Positions 59,706 through 64,000 of a stretch of DNA of 64,000 nt are shown here, piece by piece (within the stretch, counting starts at the first letter, position 1; each line of letters opens with the position of its first letter). The stretch comes from Alphaproteobacteria bacterium. Its GTDB lineage: Bacteria > Pseudomonadota > Alphaproteobacteria > MPNO01 > UBA830. The notes below the pieces were generated by a model, which was given only the letters and a program-made list of their open reading frames with translations, was not told the origin of the DNA and did not search any database. Location: assembly GCA_022822405.1 (NCBI GenBank), contig JAJEBT010000007.1, positions 1-64,000 of the forward strand, in the 5' to 3' direction. The position numbers and the translations under genes are program-made.

Positions 59706-61262
59706 CTAGCCGAGCGCAGCGACGGCGGCGAGCACCAGGATCGCGACCACAACCCGGGCAGGCCACGCGCGTCCCGGCGCAGTCCGGTTCGCAGCCGGCT
59801 CCACGGGCGCGCTACCCTCCTGCCTGCGCGCGGCGGCGTCCGCCGCCGATCTCTCGAGCTCCTTCAGGACCTGCGGAAACCGCTCGAGAGCATCGAGCAA
59901 CCCGTCCGCGGCCTCGCGCAGGCGGGCTTCGGCCCCGTCACCCGAGCGCACCCACGATTCGACGAGCGGCCGCGCCAGCTCCCACATGTTGAGGCCCGGG
60001 CAGAGGCCGCGCCCGACGCCTTCGGCGACCAGCATGGTCTTCTGGAGAAGCAGGAGTTGGGGCTGGGTCTGCATGTCGAAACGCCGCGTCACCGCGAACA
60101 GCTGGGCGAGCAGGCGGGCCAGCGAGATCTCGCCGAGCGGCAGGCCAAGAATGGGCTCCGCGATCGAGCGCGCCGCCTGTGCGAATTCCGCCGGCGAGTG
60201 GTGCGGCGGCACGTAGCCGGCGCGCAGGTGCGCGCGCGCCACCCGGTCGTAGTCGCCGGTCAGGAAACCGTGCAGCATGTCGGCAAGATACCGGCGCGAC
60301 GCGAGGTCGAGGCGGCCCATGATGCCGAAATCCACGGCATGAACGACGCCGTCTTCGTCGACGAACAGGTTGCCCGGGTGCAGATCGGCGTGGAAGAAGC
60401 CGTCTCGGAACACCTGCAGGAAGAAGACCCGGGCAAGGCTGGCCACGACCTCCCCGGGGTCGACGCCGTTGCCGTCCTCTCCGCCGATGCGGTCGATCGG
60501 GATCCCGTCCACCCAGCGCATCGTGAGCACGCGGCGGCCCGTGCGCTGCCAGTCGACCTCCGGCACGGAAAAATACGCCTCGTCGGCGAAGTTGACGCGG
60601 AGCTCGTCGGCCGCCGCCCCCTCGAGCCGGAGGTCCATCTCCATCTCGACCGAGCGCGCGATCGTCTCCACGGCGTCGGCGGGCCGCAGGCGCCGGAACC
60701 GCGGCAGGCGCCGCTCGATCAGGCGGGCGGCCCATCGCGCAAGGCCGAGGTCGCGCGCGAACGCATCCTCGATCTCCGGGCGCAGCACCTTCACCGCGAC
60801 CTCCACGCCCTCCGTGGTGGTTGCGCGATGGACCTGGGCGATGGACGCGGCGGCAACCGCCTCGTCCTCGAATTCGGAAAACAGCTCGTCGAGCGGCTGT
60901 TCGAACTCGCGCTCGATGGCGGTCCGGACCTCGCCGCCGCCGATCGACGGCATGTCGTCCTGGAGCGTCGCGAGGTCGTCGGCCATCTCCTCGCCGACCA
61001 GGTCGGGACGAACCGAGAGGGCCTGGCCGATCTTGACGAAGGCGGGCCCTAGCGCGATCAGCGCCGTCCGCAGCCGCTCGCCGCGGCGCATGCCGGCGAC
61101 CGCGCGGCTCGGCGGCGCCAGCAGCAGCCAGCCGGCGGCGCGGACGGGAAGGCGCGGGGCGCCGAAGCGTTCGAGAACGAAGGCCGCATCGTGCCGCGCA
61201 AGCACGCGGAACACGGTCACGGCCCGCCTAAGGTGTCGCATGCCCTGCAATGCCGCCGTCAT
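59706..61262 (-). CDS. ubiB: UbiB protein kinase-like factor for ubiquinone biosynthesis
   Basis: 518 residues. The family KxGQ motif is KIGQALSVRPDL; kinase-like core segments include AAASIAQVHRA, VAVKVLRPEI, HADLHPGNLF and VDFGIMGRL. A hydrophobic C-terminal anchor (VVVAILVLAAVAALG) tethers it to the membrane. It is an ATPase supporting ubiquinone synthesis rather than the hydroxylase it was once named for. It follows ubiE by 25 nt. Confidence 0.96.
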   Translation of the reverse strand: MTAALQGMRHLRRAVTVFRVLARHDAAFVLERFGAPRLPVRAAGWLLLAPPSRAVAGMRRGERLRTALIALGPAFVKIGQALSVRPDLVGEEMADDLATLQDDMPSIGGGEVRTAIEREFEQPLDELFSEFEDEAVAAASIAQVHRATTTEGVEVAVKVLRPEIEDAFARDLGLARWAARLIERRLPRFRRLRPADAVETIARSVEMEMDLRLEGAAADELRVNFADEAYFSVPEVDWQRTGRRVLTMRWVDGIPIDRIGGEDGNGVDPGEVVASLARVFFLQVFRDGFFHADLHPGNLFVDEDGVVHAVDFGIMGRLDLASRRYLADMLHGFLTGDYDRVARAHLRAGYVPPHHSPAEFAQAARSIAEPILGLPLGEISLARLLAQLFAVTRRFDMQTQPQLLLLQKTMLVAEGVGRGLCPGLNMWELARPLVESWVRSGDGAEARLREAADGLLDALERFPQVLKELERSAADAAARRQEGSAPVEPAANRTAPGRAWPARVVVAILVLAAVAALG

Positions 61263-61287
61263 GCCGAACCGCCATGCTCCGGCCGGC

Positions 61288-62049
61288 CTAGTCGACGCGC
61301 CAGGCGGAGTGGATGCGGACGATCCCGCCGCTCAGCGAAAGGTGGGTGACATTGCCGAAGCCCGCCTCGCCGATCTCGGCGGCCAGCTGGTCGGGGCCCG
61401 GAAACGCCCGGATGCTCTCCGCAAGATAGCGGTAGGCGTCGCTGTCTCCGGCGATCAGGCCGCCGAGCCGCGGAAGCGCGTGGAAGGACCAAGCGTCATA
61501 GAAAGGCCGGAGCAGCGGCAGCACGGCGGGGCTGAACTCGAGGCACAGGAAATGGCCGCCGGGGACGAGAACGCGCCGCATCTCCGCCAGCGCCGCCGGC
61601 CGCCGCGCGACATTGCGCAGTCCGAACGCGATCGTGCAGACATCGGCGCAGGAGTCGCGGACGGGCAGGGCCTGCGCATCCCCGCAGATCTGGGGCAGAG
61701 GTTCGAGGATGCCGCGGTCGAGGCGGCGGTCGAGACCGGCCTGCAGCATCTTCTCGTTGACGTCGCAGACGATCGCCTCACCGCCGCCGCGGGCGAGAAA
61801 GGCTGCAGCGATGTCGCCGGTGCCGCCCGCCACGTCGACGAGGCGCATGCCGGGGCGCGGGGCGATCCGGGCGACCAGGGTCGACTTCCACAGCCGGTGG
61901 AGGCCGCCCGACATCAGGTCGTTCATCAGATCGTAACGACCCGCAACGCTGTCGAAGACGCGGCCGACGAGGCCGCCATGCTCGGACTCCGCCACCCGCC
62001 GGAACCCGAAAGCAACGCCATCGTCGTCGCGATCGGTGGAAAGGCTCAT
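61288..62049 (-). CDS. ubiE: Ubiquinone/menaquinone C-methyltransferase
   Basis: 253 residues. VFDSVAGRYDLMNDLMSGGLHRLWK is the UbiE signature, with the SAM loop DVAGGTGDIA and GLRNVARRPAAL. It methylates the demethoxy-quinone ring. Divergent from mutM with 46 nt between starts, a conserved arrangement in this class. Confidence 0.97.
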   Translation of the reverse strand: MSLSTDRDDDGVAFGFRRVAESEHGGLVGRVFDSVAGRYDLMNDLMSGGLHRLWKSTLVARIAPRPGMRLVDVAGGTGDIAAAFLARGGGEAIVCDVNEKMLQAGLDRRLDRGILEPLPQICGDAQALPVRDSCADVCTIAFGLRNVARRPAALAEMRRVLVPGGHFLCLEFSPAVLPLLRPFYDAWSFHALPRLGGLIAGDSDAYRYLAESIRAFPGPDQLAAEIGEAGFGNVTHLSLSGGIVRIHSAWRVD

Positions 62050-62095
62050 GGCGCGGAAGATAGCGCAGAGCCGCCGTTGCGGCTAGGCTGGCGCC

Positions 62096-62956
62096 ATGCC
62101 CGAGCTTCCCGAAGTAGAGACCGTCCGGCGCGGACTGGCGGTGGCCATGGAAGGGCGCCGCATCGAAGGCGTCGAGGTGCGCCGGCGCGACCTGCGCATC
62201 CCGGTTCCCGCCGGCTTCGCCGAGCGGCTCCAAGGGCGCACCCTGCTGCACCTCGGGCGCCGCGCGAAATACCTGGTCGGGCAGTTCGACGACGGCACGG
62301 TGCTGCTGGCCCATCTCGGCATGTCGGGCCGGATCCTGATCGACCCCGCCGGCGGCGAGGCGGCGGGCGCCGGGAACGTAGATCCGGGGCGCCACCGCGA
62401 CCACGAGCACATCGTGTTCCGGGTCGGCAACGGCACCACGGTGCGGTTTTCCGATCCCCGGCGTTTCGGCCTGATGACGCTCACCGACGAGGACGGTTTC
62501 CCGGATCACCCGCTGATCCGGAACCTCGGGCCGGAGCCGCTCTCCGCCGACTTCACCGGCCCCGCCCTCGCCGCGCGCCTCGAGGGCCGCAGGACGTCCG
62601 TCAAGGCGGCCCTGCTCGACCAGCGGGTAGTGGCCGGCGTCGGCAACATCTATGCCTGCGAGGCGCTGCATGTCGCCCGGCTGTCGCCGCGCCGGACGGC
62701 AGCCACCATACGCGGCGTCCGCGCCGCCCGCCTCGCCGACGCCGTCCGCGGGGTTCTCCGCGACGCGATCGAGGCCGGCGGCTCGTCGCTGCGCGACCAT
62801 GTGGCGCCGAGCGGCGAGCTCGGCTACTTTCAGCACAATTTCAAGGTTTATGGCCGCGATGGAAAACCCTGCCCCGATTGCGAGTGCGCCGCCGGCATCC
62901 GGCGCATCGTGCAGGCCGGCCGTTCGACATTCTACTGTGCCGCGCGCCAGAGATAG
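62096..62956 (+). CDS. mutM: Formamidopyrimidine-DNA glycosylase
   Basis: 286 residues. The catalytic N-terminus PELPEVETVRRGL (Pro2, Glu3) is intact, and LLDQRVVAGVGNIYACEAL is the H2TH segment. It removes 8-oxoguanine and Fapy lesions. The C-terminal zinc finger reads CPDCEC...FYCAARQR: the fourth ligand, normally Cys in FYCxxCQR, is Arg (a CGC codon where TGC would give Cys). An extra Cys in CEC might compensate. Confidence 0.95.
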   Translation: MPELPEVETVRRGLAVAMEGRRIEGVEVRRRDLRIPVPAGFAERLQGRTLLHLGRRAKYLVGQFDDGTVLLAHLGMSGRILIDPAGGEAAGAGNVDPGRHRDHEHIVFRVGNGTTVRFSDPRRFGLMTLTDEDGFPDHPLIRNLGPEPLSADFTGPALAARLEGRRTSVKAALLDQRVVAGVGNIYACEALHVARLSPRRTAATIRGVRAARLADAVRGVLRDAIEAGGSSLRDHVAPSGELGYFQHNFKVYGRDGKPCPDCECAAGIRRIVQAGRSTFYCAARQR

Positions 62957-63329
62957 GCTTCCCGCGCGGTTGGCCCGCCGGGCGGGTGCGGCCGTCGCCG
63001 CGCTCCTGCTGTCGCTCTCTCCGCTGGCGGCCGAGCCCGCCTATCTCTCCCGGATCGACGACATGCCGATTGCCGACGGGCTGGAGGAGGTTCCCGGCGA
63101 GGGCATGGTGTTCGACAGCGCTTACGGCCGCGTGGTGACCGCCGTCGCGCGCGGGCAAGCCGACATCGACGCGGTCCGGGCCTTTTACCGGCGCGTCCTC
63201 CCGGCGCTCGGCTGGGAACCGGAGACCGGGGACAGCTACCGCCGCAACGGCGAGCGCCTGACGATCCGGCTCCGGCACCACGAGGGAACGGTGACCGCAA
63301 GCTTCCGCCTTGCGGGCGGGTCGACGTGA
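62937..63329 (+). CDS. Small exported protein, unknown function
   Basis: 130 residues from GTG 62937, overlapping the mutM stop by 20 nt. A basic n-region and hydrophobic core (GAAVAALLLSLSPLAAEPA) form a signal peptide. The mature part is compact (DMPIADGLEEVPGEGMVFDS, VRAFYRRVLPALGWEPETG) and looks like a small periplasmic alpha/beta domain. I recall such genes beside mutM in alphaproteobacteria but know no function. The start is not certain. Confidence 0.75.
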   Translation: MPRARDRLPARLARRAGAAVAALLLSLSPLAAEPAYLSRIDDMPIADGLEEVPGEGMVFDSAYGRVVTAVARGQADIDAVRAFYRRVLPALGWEPETGDSYRRNGERLTIRLRHHEGTVTASFRLAGGST

Positions 63330-64000
63330 CAGACGCGGCAGCACGGATGACCGGCGGCGAGGCGATCGTCGACGCGCTGGCGCGTCACGGCGTCGACACC
63401 GTGTTCGGGATTCCAGGCGTCCAGCTCGATCCGCTGTTCGCCGCGCTTCACGATGCGCGGAACCGCATCCGGGTCATCCACACGCGTCACGAGCAGGGAG
63501 CCGGCTACATGGCGCTGGGCTACGCCATGGCGACGGGCCGGCCAGGCACCGCGATCGTCGTTCCCGGGCCGGGGCTGCTCAACGCGTCGTCCGCGATCGC
63601 AACCGCGTACGCCGTGAATGCGCCGCTCCTGTGCGTCGCCGGCCAGATCCCCTCCCGACTGATCGGCAAGGGGACCGGACAACTCCACGAGATTCCCGAC
63701 CAGCTGGGACTAGCGCGCGGACTCACGAAATGGGCGGCGCGCATGGACACGCCCAGCGACGCGCCGAAGGTCGTCGAGGAAGCCTTTCGCCGGCTCATGA
63801 GCGGCCGCAAGCGACCGGTGGCGATAGAGATGGCGATGGACGTCATGCGCGCGGAAGCCGACTTGCAGCCGGTCGACCCCGGACCGGACAGCACCGCCGC
63901 CGCCCCCGACCCCGATGACGTCGAAGCCGCGGCGCGACTCCTCGGCGGCGCGCAGAGGCCGCTCATCATCGCCGGCGGCGGTGCCGCCGATGCCGGTGCC
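63326..64000 (+). CDS. Thiamine-diphosphate-dependent enzyme, acetolactate-synthase-like (partial)
   Basis: At least 225 residues, cut by the window edge. The N-terminal TPP-family domain is clear: GIPGVQLDPLFAAL, HEQGAGYMALGYAMATGRPG with the cofactor-activating Glu, and VPGPGLLNASSAIATAYAVNAP. The central domain begins at PLIIAGGGA. Possible roles include acetolactate synthase-like, oxalyl-CoA decarboxylase-like or benzaldehyde-lyase-like; the deciding C-terminal part is missing. GTG 63326 overlaps the previous stop (GTGA); ATG 63347 is an alternative. Confidence 0.9.
   Translation, partial: MTDAAARMTGGEAIVDALARHGVDTVFGIPGVQLDPLFAALHDARNRIRVIHTRHEQGAGYMALGYAMATGRPGTAIVVPGPGLLNASSAIATAYAVNAPLLCVAGQIPSRLIGKGTGQLHEIPDQLGLARGLTKWAARMDTPSDAPKVVEEAFRRLMSGRKRPVAIEMAMDVMRAEADLQPVDPGPDSTAAAPDPDDVEAAARLLGGAQRPLIIAGGGAADAGA

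Overview
The window is high-GC DNA with dense, frequently overlapping genes and reads as an alphaproteobacterial chromosome, probably Rhodospirillales-like. Three things support this: a SAM-II type riboswitch in front of metH (a class found mainly in Alphaproteobacteria), the gene runs tsaE-kinase-nucleotidyltransferase-addB-addA-trxA and rsmB-rpe-heparinase-purH, and the divergent mutM / ubiE-ubiB pair. No rRNA, tRNA or CRISPR array was found. The taxonomic placement is inferred from gene order and motifs, without any database search.

Layout. 1-2.5 kb: a lytic-transglycosylase-like lipoprotein and a convergent HD phosphohydrolase. 2.8-6.2 kb: an isolated MobF/TrwC-type relaxase whose helicase half has lost its ATPase motifs. 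6.3-9.9 kb: galU-ugd-phosphomannomutase, an operon for UDP-glucose/UDP-glucuronate and polysaccharide precursors. 10-11.2 kb: a D,D-carboxypeptidase with a SPOR domain. 11.5-14.5 kb: a TRAP transporter (Q-M-P). 14.7-21.3 kb, converging on it: a catabolic operon of enoyl-CoA hydratase, Cys-less thiolase-fold protein, Cys-less DUF35 protein, acyl-CoA ligase, acyl-CoA dehydrogenase and UbiD-type decarboxylase. The transporter plausibly imports the substrate of this pathway.

21.3-26.6 kb is an accessory, scarred region. It holds an HU protein, small ORFs, a decayed IS256-family transposase, an XRE regulator that appears to be leaderless and overlaps a perfect 22-bp palindrome, a conserved hypothetical protein whose only possible starts are ATC/ATT, then a STAS protein and a bacterial GPP34 (GOLPH3-like) protein. 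26.8-29.1 kb: an M24-fold protein without the usual metal ligands, and an enolase-superfamily enzyme.

29.3-39.6 kb is housekeeping: trxA, addA, addB, a MurU-like nucleotidyltransferase, an AmgK-like sugar kinase and tsaE (a chain of 4-nt overlaps), then ahcY. Between ahcY and metH, both genes of the methyl cycle, sits a 3-kb insert with two nucleotidyltransferase modules: a GSU2403-type protein with twin palindromes upstream, and an AbiEi/AbiEii type IV toxin-antitoxin pair. metH follows under the SAM-II riboswitch.

47.4-54.8 kb: an orphan Phd-type antitoxin, a UMF1-type transporter, then rsmB-rpe-heparinase-purH. 54.9-59.6 kb: a three-subunit molybdenum hydroxylase (large, 2Fe-2S, FAD subunits) and a two-domain VOC dioxygenase-like protein. 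59.7-63.3 kb: ubiB, ubiE, divergent mutM (missing the fourth zinc-finger Cys) and a small exported protein. The window ends inside a thiamine-diphosphate enzyme.
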